Below, one piece after another: positions 44,033 to 53,214 of a stretch of 64,000 nucleotides of DNA. Source of the stretch: Lactuca virosa (taxonomy: Eukaryota > Streptophyta > Magnoliopsida > Asterales > Asteraceae); assembly GCA_928212115.1 (NCBI GenBank), contig CAKMRJ010005634.1:257494561-257558560 (forward strand). The letters run 5' to 3'. Every line of letters begins with the position of its first letter. Position 1 is the first letter of the stretch. The translations under genes were made by a program, and so were the position numbers. Below the pieces are notes generated by a model. It did no database searches. It saw only the letters and a list, made by a program, of their open reading frames with translations, and was not told the origin of the DNA.

Positions 44033-44229
44033 CAAAGGGGGAGATTGTTAGGGTCGAATTTTGTTGTAATATGTCGAAGTCTGTTTTACCCTTCGTATGT
44101 TTTTTTTAAGTTTATTTACTGAGGTGTATTTCGTACGAAGCTTAATTGTCAATGCCTTAGTATTTTTTGTATGCTTTCACTGTTCCTATAAATATGGAAC
44201 TTTACTAGAGTTAGATTAGAGTCCTTGAC
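44033..44229 (+). repeat. Element U polypurine tract and first part of its LTR
   Basis: ACAAAGGGGGAGATTG is followed by TGTTAGGGTCG (44047). A TATA box TATAAAT lies at 44187-44193. The LTR is cut at TTGAC (44225-44229) by gypsy-C and resumes at 55889. Confidence 0.68.
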
Positions 44230-45006
44230 TGTCAAACCCCAAAACCAAGAACGGCGGACACGTTCGGGGGTGGAGGACGTCATGTAAAGTATCATAACAG
44301 TGCAAAGTAGTAAACAAGCAACAACATCATCCATTGCATTAAAAGTAAAGTTTTAATACATGTGTGTTCTTTCATTGTAATAAGACACCAAAATATGTAA
44401 TCAAAATAAAAGACGAGTCTTGTCTATGCTCCGTCTTCTCAAAACCTGGTCATCGTAACTGTCTACTGGTGACCTGAGAATACAAGTTATTTTGAAAGTG
44501 TAGATCAGCATAAAGCTGGTGAATTCATAATTATTATGGTGTCATTAATTTGGAAAGCTGATATGAAAGACATGCAATTGTTGATGAAACATTTGATATA
44601 AGTGTGAAAACCCTAGAAAATCCCATATTTCCTACTAGTATAAAAGGTAGTCTTCTACCAAGACCCGAATGCTTTGAAATTTGCATTTCTGTGTAATGAA
44701 AGTTTTTCCCATGTGACTATTATTATAAATATATAGTCTACCTCATCGTTTATGTGAATGTGTCACAAAATAAAAGTAAAAGGGAAATTATATAATCATT
44801 TAAGTATTATCCTTTGGTACTAGGATAAACACGACATGGAAGATGCCGAATAGTATTAACCGTAGACATCCGTCGATGTGCATTTTCCCTCTGTAGCTAA
44901 CAGCTGGGTGTAGAATGGTTAGTCCCTTACATATATAATAGCATCTACACATATAATATGTAAATGTATCTCATCATATAGTATCTATGTAACAGTATTC
45001 ATGTAA

Positions 45007-45174
45007 TAGTATCGCTTCATATTGATGTATTAGTATCTCTTCATATTGATGTATTAGTATCTCTTCATATTGATGTATTAGTATTTCTTCATATTGATGT
45101 ATTAGTATCTCTTCATATTGATGTATTAGTATCTCTTCATATTGATGTATTAGTATCTCTTCATATTGATGTAT
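45007..45174 (+). repeat. 24-bp minisatellite, seven units
   Basis: The unit TAGTATCTCTTCATATTGAT plus GTAT repeats seven times head to tail with no spacers. The fourth unit has TTCT for CTCT. The 5' LTR has the same seven units at 53991-54158, with the same fourth-unit variant. Confidence 0.95.
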
Positions 45175-45700
45175 TAGTATAGACTCATGAATGAACTGAC
45201 TCTGGTGTAATTCCTTGTAATAGGAATAATGTTTTGTATCCCCTAAACTATACCTATAATAGTTTACTGGAATGTAAGTTGAGTGTCCAAGTAGGTTTAT
45301 ACACCCTTGCTACCCAAGAGTGTTGGAACTGAATGAAGAATGAATGCTCTCATATCAATACATATATACATGAAACATAAGTGTATAGATATGGTTTTAA
45401 CAATAAGTTGAAAGAGGTTTTGAGCAATAATAATGATGACTTGATGTCATTTTATAAAACATTTCAAAAGTAATTCATTTGATAACAAAGTATAGCAGGA
45501 CTGAAAACCATTGTGTTTATCACATTTTGAAGTATGTGAAATCAGTTGGTTGAAAACACAGTTATAAATCACACGTGATTGATTCTACAACATGCTGTTT
45601 TCTACTAGTATTCCCCCCCATTAAAGCATTTATAATCATTTAAAAGATTTATTAAGGGGTATGAACTCACCTGTAGTGAGTGGTTTGGATGAATTGATGA

Positions 45701-45798
45701 TATAGGATTGCTAGGTCTCAAGTGAAGACTTGTACACACACAATGATCCTATAGGATTGCTAGGTGTCAAGTGAAGACTTGTACACACACAATGATCC
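45701..45798 (+). repeat. 49-bp tandem duplication specific to the 3' LTR
   Basis: Copies start TATAGGATTGCTAGGT at 45701 and 45750. The 5' LTR has one copy, which accounts for the 49-bp length difference (2718 against 2669), so it arose after insertion or during the last replication cycle. Confidence 0.93.
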
Positions 45799-46026
45799 TA
45801 GTTAACATATAATAACACATATATGTATCCAATTAGTCTTTAAACAACTAATTAACAAAGTTAAGACCTCTTAGGACATGTAAAACACCTTATTTAGGTG
45901 TTATAAGTCATAAGGATTGCATCTAAGTGTTGTAGGACCTTGCTATTGAGTTTGGGGTTCAAGGGTAAACTCCCTTGGAGTTTACGGTTTTGTGACCATA
46001 ACTCCTTGAGTTTACGGTCGTAAACC

Positions 46027-46355
46027 CATGAGTTTACGGCCGTAAACTCATGTTTCTTTGACCATTTGTTGTTTTGAAGCTCTACAAGCCATTAGAAGCA
46101 TTTCCACTTGAAGTATAAGCCTAGGGAAGTGATTAGGGCACCATTTCACTCCTAAATGGAGTTTACGGTTTCTTGAACCAATTGCCTTTGGGTTTACGGC
46201 CGTAAACCCAAATGGTTTATGGTATTTTGATTGTTTTGAGTCGCAAGCACAATGAGGTAAGGATCTATGCAAGTTTCCAAGGCTTAGAAGGGGCTAGGGC
46301 ACACTTTGGCACCCTTTATAGGGTTTACGGTCCAAGAACACCTTGGACCGTAAAC
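46027..46355. repeat. Large CG palindromes in gypsy-C LTR
   Basis: Perfect 26-bp palindromes lie at 46027-46052 and 46187-46212, both centred on TTTACGGCCGTAAA. A hairpin with a 14-bp stem (GTTTACGGTCCAAG, 46323-46336; partner 46342-46355) and 5-base loop follows. A 16-bp copy lies at 46721-46736. The 5' LTR repeats the set (first one 54965-54990). Confidence 0.93.
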
Positions 46356-47014
46356 ACCTTGATCTTGTGTTTCCTTGGTGATTTCTTGATGTTTAGAAGT
46401 GTAACAAGCCTTATACTACTCTAGGATAGAAGTACTTACTAGTTAGAAGCTTGAAAAGGTGCTAAAAGTCCAAGAACACTAGTGTGTGTTCTTGGTGTTC
46501 TTGGTGAAACTTGAAGATCTAACCTTTTGGAATGATTTCACGGATGGAAGTGTGTTAGATCACTAGATCAAGTAATATATCAACTTAAAAGGGCTAGAAA
46601 CACTTACAAGTTGAAGATCTAGAAGGAAAAACTCGGATGCTACTTGAGAGGATTTGAGTTTTGTTCTTGAAAAGTGAAAAAGTGAATAAAATGGCTAAGT
46701 GCCATATATATACCCTTGGGGTTTACGGCCGTAAACACTAAGTTTAGGCCGTAAACTCCAAACTTTTGAAGTTTTGGGACTTTATTGTTGCACAATAAAC
46801 CCTAATGCATCCTCTCTCCTGTTATCTCCTGAAGTACTAATCTATAAACACTCAAACTTATTCCTAAAAACTTGAAAGTTAGCAGAAACAGTTTTGACTT
46901 CTATTGAAGTGTATGGTTTTACAGAATAGAAATTTCGGGTTGTCACATCATCCCCCCGTTAGAAGGAATTTCGTCCCGAAATTAGAGTTTAAGCAAATAA
47001 GTAGTTACAAATAA

Positions 47015-50000
47015 CTAAGTAAAAAGACGAGGATATTTCAGTTTCATCTGATCCTCTCGTTCCCAAGTGAATTCAGGTCCTCGCTTGGCGTTCCAGCGAA
47101 CCTTCACTATCGGGATACGACTTTGTTTCGTTTGCTTGACCTCTCGGTCCATGATCTCTACTGGTTCTTCCACGAAGTTGAGGCTCTCGTTGATCTCGAT
47201 CTCGTCGAGTGGGATTACAAGAGTCTCGTCGGACAGACACTTTTTCAAGTTCGAGACGTGGAAAGTAGAATGTACGTTACTGAGTTCGCGCGGTAGATTG
47301 AGTTTGTAAGCTACAGGGCCGATTCTGGCAAGAATCTCGAAAGGCCCTATGTATCTTGGATTGAGCTTCCCACGCTTTCCGAACCGTATCAAACCCTTCC
47401 AGGGTGAGACTTTCAAAAGAACGCGGTCTCCCACCTGGAATTCCAAAGGTTTCCTTCGCTTGTCTGCGTAGCTTTTCTGTCGGTCTCTAGAGGCTTTCAA
47501 TCGTTCACGGATCCGAACGATCTTCTCTGTCGTTTCCCGAATGATCTCTGGACCTGTGAGAGTGCTATCAGGAACTCGTCCTTTAGCTAACTGGGTATCA
47601 CCCACCTCAGCCCAGCACAGAGGGGATCTGCACTTTCGGCCATAGAGGGCTTCAAATGGAGCAGCCTTTATGCTCGTATGATAAATGTTGTTGTATGAGA
47701 ATTCGACAAGGAGTAAATGAGTATCCCATGCCTTCCCAAAGTCGATCACATAGGCTCTCAGCATATCTTCCAAGGTTTGGATAGTTCCCTCACTTTGTCC
47801 GTCGGTCTGTGGATGGTAGGTTGTACTCATGTCCAGCCTAGTTCCTAGGGAACTTTGTAGCGACTGCCAGAACCTCGAAGTGAATCGACTATCTCTGTCT
47901 GAGATAATGGATATGGGAACACCGTGCAGTCGTACAATCTCCCTAATGTAAGTTCTTGTAATCTTCTCCATCTTGTTTGTTTCCTTGATAGGCAGGAAGT
48001 GTGCGGACTTGGTCAGTCTGTCGACGATGACCCATATGGTATCAAGTCCACCCGTTGTCTTGGGCAACTTGGTTATGAAGTCCATAGTGATCCGCTCCCA
48101 CTTCCATTCTGGTATCTCTGGTTGTTGTAGAAGACCGGAGGGTTTCTGGTATTCGACCTTGACCTTGGCGCAAGTAAGGCATTTACTTACGAAGGTAGCA
48201 ATATCTGCTTTCATGTTAGGCCACCAGTATAGCTTTTTAAGATCCAGATACATCTTATCTGAACCTGGGTGGACGGAATAACGAGTGTTGTGTGCCTCGG
48301 TCATGACCAAGTCTCTGAAGCCACCGCGTTTTGGTGTCCAGATCCGATCCATGAGGTATAAGGCTCCGCCACCCTTGACTTCTAAGTTCTTATCCATCCC
48401 TCTTAGGGTTTCACTCGCCACATTTTCAGGTTTCAAAGCGTCGAGCTGAGCCTCCTTAATTTGCGTGGACAAGTGTGAATGGATAGTTAGAGTCAAAGAT
48501 TTGACTCTACGACCAGAGTATTCTTTCCGACTTAGGGCATCAGCTACTACGTTGGCTTTACCCGGATGATAACGAATTTCGCATTCGTAATCACTGAGTA
48601 GCTCGACCCACCGTCGTTGTCTCATGTTGAGCTCCTTCTGGTCGAATATATGTTGTAGGCTCTTGTGGTCTGTAAAGATCGTGCTTTTTGTACCATACAG
48701 GTAGTGTCTCCAGATCTTCAGAGCAAACACGACTGCTCCTAGCTCAAGATCGTGTGTGGTGTAGTTAACCTCGTGTGTCTTCAGCTGTCTCGAGGCATAG
48801 GCGATGACCTTACCTCGTTGCATCAGAACACAGCCGAGCCCCTGATTTGAAGCATCGCAATAGACAACGAAGTCTTCTATCCCTTCGGGGAGGGATAGTA
48901 TTGGTGCGGTGCACAAGGCTCGTTTGAGCGTTTGGAACTCTCTCTCCTGTTTCTCTTCCCAGTCAAAGGCCACGCCTTTCTGGGTCAGATTTGTAAGAGG
49001 TTTCGCAATGCGGGAGAAGTTTTGAATGAACCTGCGATAGTAGCCAGCGAGACCTAGAAATTGACGAATTTCCGTAGGTGTCTTCGGTGTTGACCAGTTC
49101 TCAATGGCCTTGATTTTGGAAGGGTCCACGTGTATTCCCTCTTCACTAACTACGTGGCCCAAGAATTCGACTCTTCGAATCCAAAATTCGCACTTAGAGA
49201 ACTTCGCATAGAGCTTCTCCGATCGTAATGTTTCTAAGACTCTTCGGAGGTGTTGACTATGCTCCTCCTTACTTCGAGAGTAGATGAGTATGTCATCGAT
49301 GAAGACGATGACGAACTGATCCAAGTAAGGACGACACACCCTATTCATTAAATCCATGAATACTGCGGGCGCGTTAGTTAATCCGAACGGCATCACTACA
49401 AACTCGTAGTGTCCATAACGAGTTCGGAAGGCTGTCTTGGGAACATCCTCCTCTAACACTCGTAGTTGGTGGTATCCGGATCGTAGATCTATCTTCGAGA
49501 AGTAGTTGGCTCCTTGAAGTTGATCAAATAAATCGTCAATGCGGGGTAAGGGATAACGATTTTTAATGGTAAGCTTGTTGAGTTCTCTGTAGTCGATGCA
49601 CATACGAAACGATCCGTCTTTCTTCTTGACGAACAAGACCGGTGCTCCCCATGGTGAGAAGCTTGGTCTAATGAATCCCTTCTTGAGAAGTTCGTTAAGC
49701 TGACTGGAAAGTTCCTGCATCTCCGCTGGTGCCAGACGATATGGAGATTTGGCTACTGGAGTAGCCCCTGGCACTAAGTCGATTCTGAACTCGACTTGGC
49801 GTTGCGGTGGTAATCCCGGTAGTTCTTCTAAAAAGATGTCGGGAAAGTCGCGTACTTCTAGGATGTTCTGAATATCTTTCACTTCTTGGCTCGTATCAAC
49901 GATGTGAGCGAGAAATGCATGACATTCCTTTCGTAAGCATTTCTGAGCCTGGATGCACGAAATGATGCGAAAACTCGAACTAGGTTTGTCGCCGTAGATA

Positions 50001-50617
50001 ATTAGAGTTTCGCTGTTAGGAAGGTTAAGACGAACTGCTTTTTCAAAGCACAAGATGTCGGCGCGATGAAGACTCAACCAATCCATGCCGATAATGACGT
50101 CGAAACTTTTAATTGGGACCGGCATGAGGTCTATCTCGAAAGTATGGTCATCTAAAGTTAGAGTACAACCTACGTATGTGCAGTTAGTACTTTCCGTTTT
50201 CCCGTTTGCCATTTCTACAGTGAATGATTTATCTAATGCACGTGGTTTTTGTTTAAGCAGTTGTGCAAATTTCTGGTTTACGAAACTTTTCTCCGCTCCA
50301 CTGTCGAAAAGTATGCAAGCATATGAGTTATCGAGGAGAAACGTACCAGTAACTATTGTAGGATCAGCTACGGCTTCCTCGTGGCCTATGGCCAGAACTC
50401 TTCCTACTCCGCCAGCTATCCCCGCCTTAGGGCAGTTCCTCTTGTAGTGGCCTACCTCGCCACAACCGTAGCAAGCTTGGCCCACACCGGCGTTAGGAAC
50501 TTGGGCGGTCGGCCTTGCTGGAGTCTTGCAGAAACGGGCAGTGTGCCCCTTTCTGTTGCAGTTATTGCACTGCATTTCCCGGCAAGGTCCGTTGTGATGG
50601 AAGGTGCATTTTTGCAC
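47015..50617 (-). CDS. Gypsy-C pol polyprotein (zinc knuckles, protease, RT, RNase H, integrase, C-terminal domain)
   Basis: This is one open frame of 1200 codons. It has two CCHC knuckles (residues 17-30 CNNCNRKGHTARFC and 49-62 CYGCGEVGHYKRNC), the protease LFDSGAEKSF (DSG at 105-107), RT from about 300 with FSKIDLRSGYHQL and the catalytic FIDD at 439-442, RNase H with YCDASNQGLG and TDHKSLQHIF, and integrase with a zinc-binding HHCC segment. The acidic triad sits in TMDFITKLP (about 846), SDRDSRFTS (about 905) and GQSEGTIQT (about 943). A chromodomain-like tail (VRWNAKRGPEFTWERE) ends it. There is no ATG; the first in-frame start-like codon is GTG. The knuckles belong to gag, so it is the continuation of the gag frame after a shift. 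All catalytic residues I can check are present. Confidence 0.93.
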   Translation of the reverse strand: MQKCTFHHNGPCREMQCNNCNRKGHTARFCKTPARPTAQVPNAGVGQACYGCGEVGHYKRNCPKAGIAGGVGRVLAIGHEEAVADPTIVTGTFLLDNSYACILFDSGAEKSFVNQKFAQLLKQKPRALDKSFTVEMANGKTESTNCTYVGCTLTLDDHTFEIDLMPVPIKSFDVIIGMDWLSLHRADILCFEKAVRLNLPNSETLIIYGDKPSSSFRIISCIQAQKCLRKECHAFLAHIVDTSQEVKDIQNILEVRDFPDIFLEELPGLPPQRQVEFRIDLVPGATPVAKSPYRLAPAEMQELSSQLNELLKKGFIRPSFSPWGAPVLFVKKKDGSFRMCIDYRELNKLTIKNRYPLPRIDDLFDQLQGANYFSKIDLRSGYHQLRVLEEDVPKTAFRTRYGHYEFVVMPFGLTNAPAVFMDLMNRVCRPYLDQFVIVFIDDILIYSRSKEEHSQHLRRVLETLRSEKLYAKFSKCEFWIRRVEFLGHVVSEEGIHVDPSKIKAIENWSTPKTPTEIRQFLGLAGYYRRFIQNFSRIAKPLTNLTQKGVAFDWEEKQEREFQTLKRALCTAPILSLPEGIEDFVVYCDASNQGLGCVLMQRGKVIAYASRQLKTHEVNYTTHDLELGAVVFALKIWRHYLYGTKSTIFTDHKSLQHIFDQKELNMRQRRWVELLSDYECEIRYHPGKANVVADALSRKEYSGRRVKSLTLTIHSHLSTQIKEAQLDALKPENVASETLRGMDKNLEVKGGGALYLMDRIWTPKRGGFRDLVMTEAHNTRYSVHPGSDKMYLDLKKLYWWPNMKADIATFVSKCLTCAKVKVEYQKPSGLLQQPEIPEWKWERITMDFITKLPKTTGGLDTIWVIVDRLTKSAHFLPIKETNKMEKITRTYIREIVRLHGVPISIISDRDSRFTSRFWQSLQSSLGTRLDMSTTYHPQTDGQSEGTIQTLEDMLRAYVIDFGKAWDTHLLLVEFSYNNIYHTSIKAAPFEALYGRKCRSPLCWAEVGDTQLAKGRVPDSTLTGPEIIRETTEKIVRIRERLKASRDRQKSYADKRRKPLEFQVGDRVLLKVSPWKGLIRFGKRGKLNPRYIGPFEILARIGPVAYKLNLPRELSNVHSTFHVSNLKKCLSDETLVIPLDEIEINESLNFVEEPVEIMDREVKQTKQSRIPIVKVRWNAKRGPEFTWEREDQMKLKYPRLFT

Positions 50618-51558
50618 CTCGGAAGATTACCGGCATACGGCTTCGCTGGGTAGGGGTTAGTAGGGACAGCAGCAGGTACCGCAGCATTGATTGTAACTAA
50701 CTGTTGTTTCTTTGAGGATTCTTGCGAAGCCCCGCTTTTCCTCTTGTTCCACCCCTTTTTCTTGTTGTTGTTGTTTCCCTTTTGTTGCTCGGGTGTAGGA
50801 ATTGTTGGGTTTTGGTGGTTTCCGTGATCTATAAGAGATTGTGCCAGCTCTTTGGCGCTGTCAAAAGTAACAGGCCTGGATGCTAACACACTTGACTGGA
50901 TCTGGGGCGACAGTCCCCAGATATATCTCTCTATTCTCTTGCTCTCAAGAGCAACCATATCAGGGCAAAGAATTGCCAGATCACAGAATCTATTTATATA
51001 GGTTGATATGTCGGAACCAACCATTTCTAGACCCCAGAGTTCCTGCTCGAGTTTTTGAATTTCCCCTCGAGGACAGTACTCTCTCATCAGCATGGCTTTC
51101 AAGTTTTCCCAGCTGATCGAATTTGCTACTATTAGAGTCAGAGACTTAACGTGGCCATTCCACCAAGTTAAAGCCCTGTCAGAAAAGGTACAAGTAGCAA
51201 ACTTGACCTTGTTGCCCTCTGGGCAGGCGCAGATTTCAAAGACCGCTTCTGTCTTTTCTATCCACTGCCTTAAGATCATAACCCCACCAGTTCCATTGAA
51301 ATTCCGGGGTTTGGCATTCGTAAAATCCTTGTAGGTGCATTCCCGGGGATGCCCATGGCTCTCGCCATGGTTGGAAGGAGGTGCACCTGTTCCCGATCCA
51401 CTAGGGACAGGAGTATGGATGTGTGACATGGCAGCCGCTACGGCCGCCGTGACAGCCGCTTGGAACATAGCAGCGTCAAACTGAGCAGGTGGTGGAGGTG
51501 GTGGTGGTATCGGTGTTTCGTTATTATTGTTACGCCTTGTACTTCTGCGAGGCGGCAT
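50452..51558 (-). CDS. Gypsy-C gag (capsid part)
   Basis: The start is ATG 51558 (MPPRRSTRRNNNNETPIPPP). The capsid domain follows with YKDFTNAKPRNFNGTGGVMI, ALTWWNGHVKSLTL and REYCPRGEIQKLEQELWGLE, and then a basic Asn/Lys-rich linker. The frame runs out of homology at about codon 315, where the zinc knuckles switch to the pol frame at an A-run near 50611. The last 50 codons (KNAPSITTDLAG onward) read the knuckle region out of frame. This could be a single-base loss or a programmed shift. Gag would assemble the particle around element RNA. Confidence 0.9.
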   Translation of the reverse strand: MPPRRSTRRNNNNETPIPPPPPPPAQFDAAMFQAAVTAAVAAAMSHIHTPVPSGSGTGAPPSNHGESHGHPRECTYKDFTNAKPRNFNGTGGVMILRQWIEKTEAVFEICACPEGNKVKFATCTFSDRALTWWNGHVKSLTLIVANSISWENLKAMLMREYCPRGEIQKLEQELWGLEMVGSDISTYINRFCDLAILCPDMVALESKRIERYIWGLSPQIQSSVLASRPVTFDSAKELAQSLIDHGNHQNPTIPTPEQQKGNNNNKKKGWNKRKSGASQESSKKQQLVTINAAVPAAVPTNPYPAKPYAGNLPRCKNAPSITTDLAGKCSAITATERGTLPVSARLQQGRPPKFLTPVWAKLATVVAR

Positions 51559-51897
51559 TTTTCAACTATAAGTTGAAAAGATAAAGGCAATGATAAGAAT
51601 TCAATAGTATAGAAAATGAACGTGTCTCATGAACTAAATCGCCATAGTTCAACAACAGATGAGTAATTGGATAATAATTCCCATTAGATTAGGTACCTGT
51701 CAATATTACTGGAATTACAGATGTAACAAGTTCGGGAAAAATGGCCTAGTAGGAGGCCTTACATCAACCAAGATGGGAAAATTTTGACAGGACTACGTCT
51801 TAATCCAGACCTAACAGGTCTGAGATTTACAAAGATAGGAAATTAGACCAGAGTTTTACATAACTAGGTTATATCCAAAAGAGAAGTCGATGAGATT

Positions 51898-52527
51898 CTA
51901 TCGGCGACGAGAACTACTAGCATGAGTTCTTGATTCCGACAGAAGGCGTTCTATGTCCCTCACACGCCTGTCAGATCTTACTTGTTGAGCTCGAAGTTCT
52001 CTGACTTCAGCTTGGGTTCCAGTAAGTTCTCTCTGCAGAGCTGGATTGTGGACCATAGTCCTTTCATGAGCAGACTCTAGTTGGCGAATGCGGACTGTGT
52101 TAACGCCAGAGTTGGCGTCAATCTCCACGACTCGGTCGATAGCAGCTCGACCCTGTTCGGTGTTCCGGGAAATCCTACGAACCATGATGGGTAGGACCCT
52201 GTCAGCTGAACCTCCCTCAGTGAGGTTGTAGAAGCTTCTGTCTCCATTGTAGGGGATGGCTTGACCTTGTTCCTGACTCCATCTATTCAAGTTTGTGGCC
52301 CACAGGGGTGTGGGTCCTTGAAATGCTGGACGAGGGTTCAGGTTTGGGTTTTGAGCAGCTTGAGGTAGGTTGTTGACTTCAGGCTCCGAGTCAGAACTAT
52401 CAGAAAAGCCTTCAGCATGGTGATCATTCAAAGGGATTGGGTGATCATCTTCTGGTTCTTCCTCTAGCCATCCAACATTGCCTTGGTTTGGGAAGTACAG
52501 GTCGCCGTGGGGATGGAATCCAGCCAT
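51898..52527 (-). CDS. Gypsy-C ORF0: extra upstream protein with predicted coiled coil
   Basis: This is an intact 209-codon frame from ATG 52527, between leader and gag, separated from gag by 339 non-coding bases. The N-terminal half is acidic and proline/asparagine-rich (WLEEEPEDDHPIPLNDHH, SDSSDSEPEVNN). The C-terminal half is rich in Arg, Glu, Leu and Gln in a coiled-coil-like pattern (LQRELTGTQAEVRELRAQQV, DRRVRDIERLLSES). I do not recognise a domain. Most chromovirus-type gypsy elements have no ORF before gag. A role in particle assembly or RNA binding is only a guess. Confidence 0.72.
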   Translation of the reverse strand: MAGFHPHGDLYFPNQGNVGWLEEEPEDDHPIPLNDHHAEGFSDSSDSEPEVNNLPQAAQNPNLNPRPAFQGPTPLWATNLNRWSQEQGQAIPYNGDRSFYNLTEGGSADRVLPIMVRRISRNTEQGRAAIDRVVEIDANSGVNTVRIRQLESAHERTMVHNPALQRELTGTQAEVRELRAQQVRSDRRVRDIERLLSESRTHASSSRRR

Positions 52528-53214
52528 GATATCTACGCGAGAAAAGGGATATAAGAAATAACTAAATAGTCGAACTAACTAAGATAATTATAAGATGATC
52601 TTTATCAGTTACTCCAATACTTGTTTAGTGCATACTAGTTATATGTATTTAGGACAGGATAGACCTTCGAATAAGTGACCCTAACTTAAGCCCACAACCA
52701 AACAAGGACAGGAAGTAAAGCAAAGATTCACAGATTCTAAGTCTATGACATCCTAGACATATAACCTTAGTGTATCCACTAAGCAACTATTGACCTATTG
52801 ATAAGGATTTATTTAGTTCTCAGATAAGTAATTACAGTAACACCAAATACCCCTATGGTATTTTATTGTGGTAATGTTGGTAAGTTTTTAGACTTGTTGC
52901 CACATCACAACCATTCTTGGGCATATGCTAATCACTCCTCGGACCAGCATAGTTGATCAGGCTATGCCACTCCCAGGACTGACCATACATCCCCGAGCTT
53001 ACTTGTGATATTCAACAATCGTAATACTTTTGTTCTTGTCATTGTGACACTGATTTTAGTATGAATGCAGGCATGTATACTTAGTTAAATATTTTATTAT
53101 TTAAAAGTATAAACTCTTGGTCAGAGTATTTTAATCCCAATGTATTTATAGTTAGTATATCTTTTATGGGTTGATATACTCAATTCACTATAAACAAAGC
53201 TCTGATACCAATCT
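52528..53214 (-). other. Gypsy-C leader and primer binding site
   Basis: On the minus strand TTGGTATCAGAGC lies at 53200-53212, next to the LTR, matching initiator tRNA-Met. The rest is a 670-base leader without a credible ORF. Confidence 0.85.

Larger units (their letters stand above)
44230..46947 (-). repeat. Gypsy-C 3' LTR
   Basis: It is 2718 bp. It contains a 24-bp minisatellite (45007-45174), a 49-bp tandem duplication (45701-45798), large palindromes (46027-46355) and, on the minus strand, a TATA box within CCATATATATAC (46702-46713). The polypurine tract AACGGGGGGATGA (minus strand, 46948-46960) adjoins it. Confidence 0.95.

Noticed and set aside
45007..45174. CRISPR-like regularly repeated array
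   Set aside because: The 24-bp units are directly adjacent with no spacers, and the context is a plant LTR.
46212..46424. 70-codon ORF repeated at 55149-55361
   Set aside because: It lies in both LTRs of gypsy-C on the strand opposite to the element and spans palindromes; no domain.
50085..50653. Plus-strand ORFs across gypsy-C
   Set aside because: They are antisense shadows of gag and pol.
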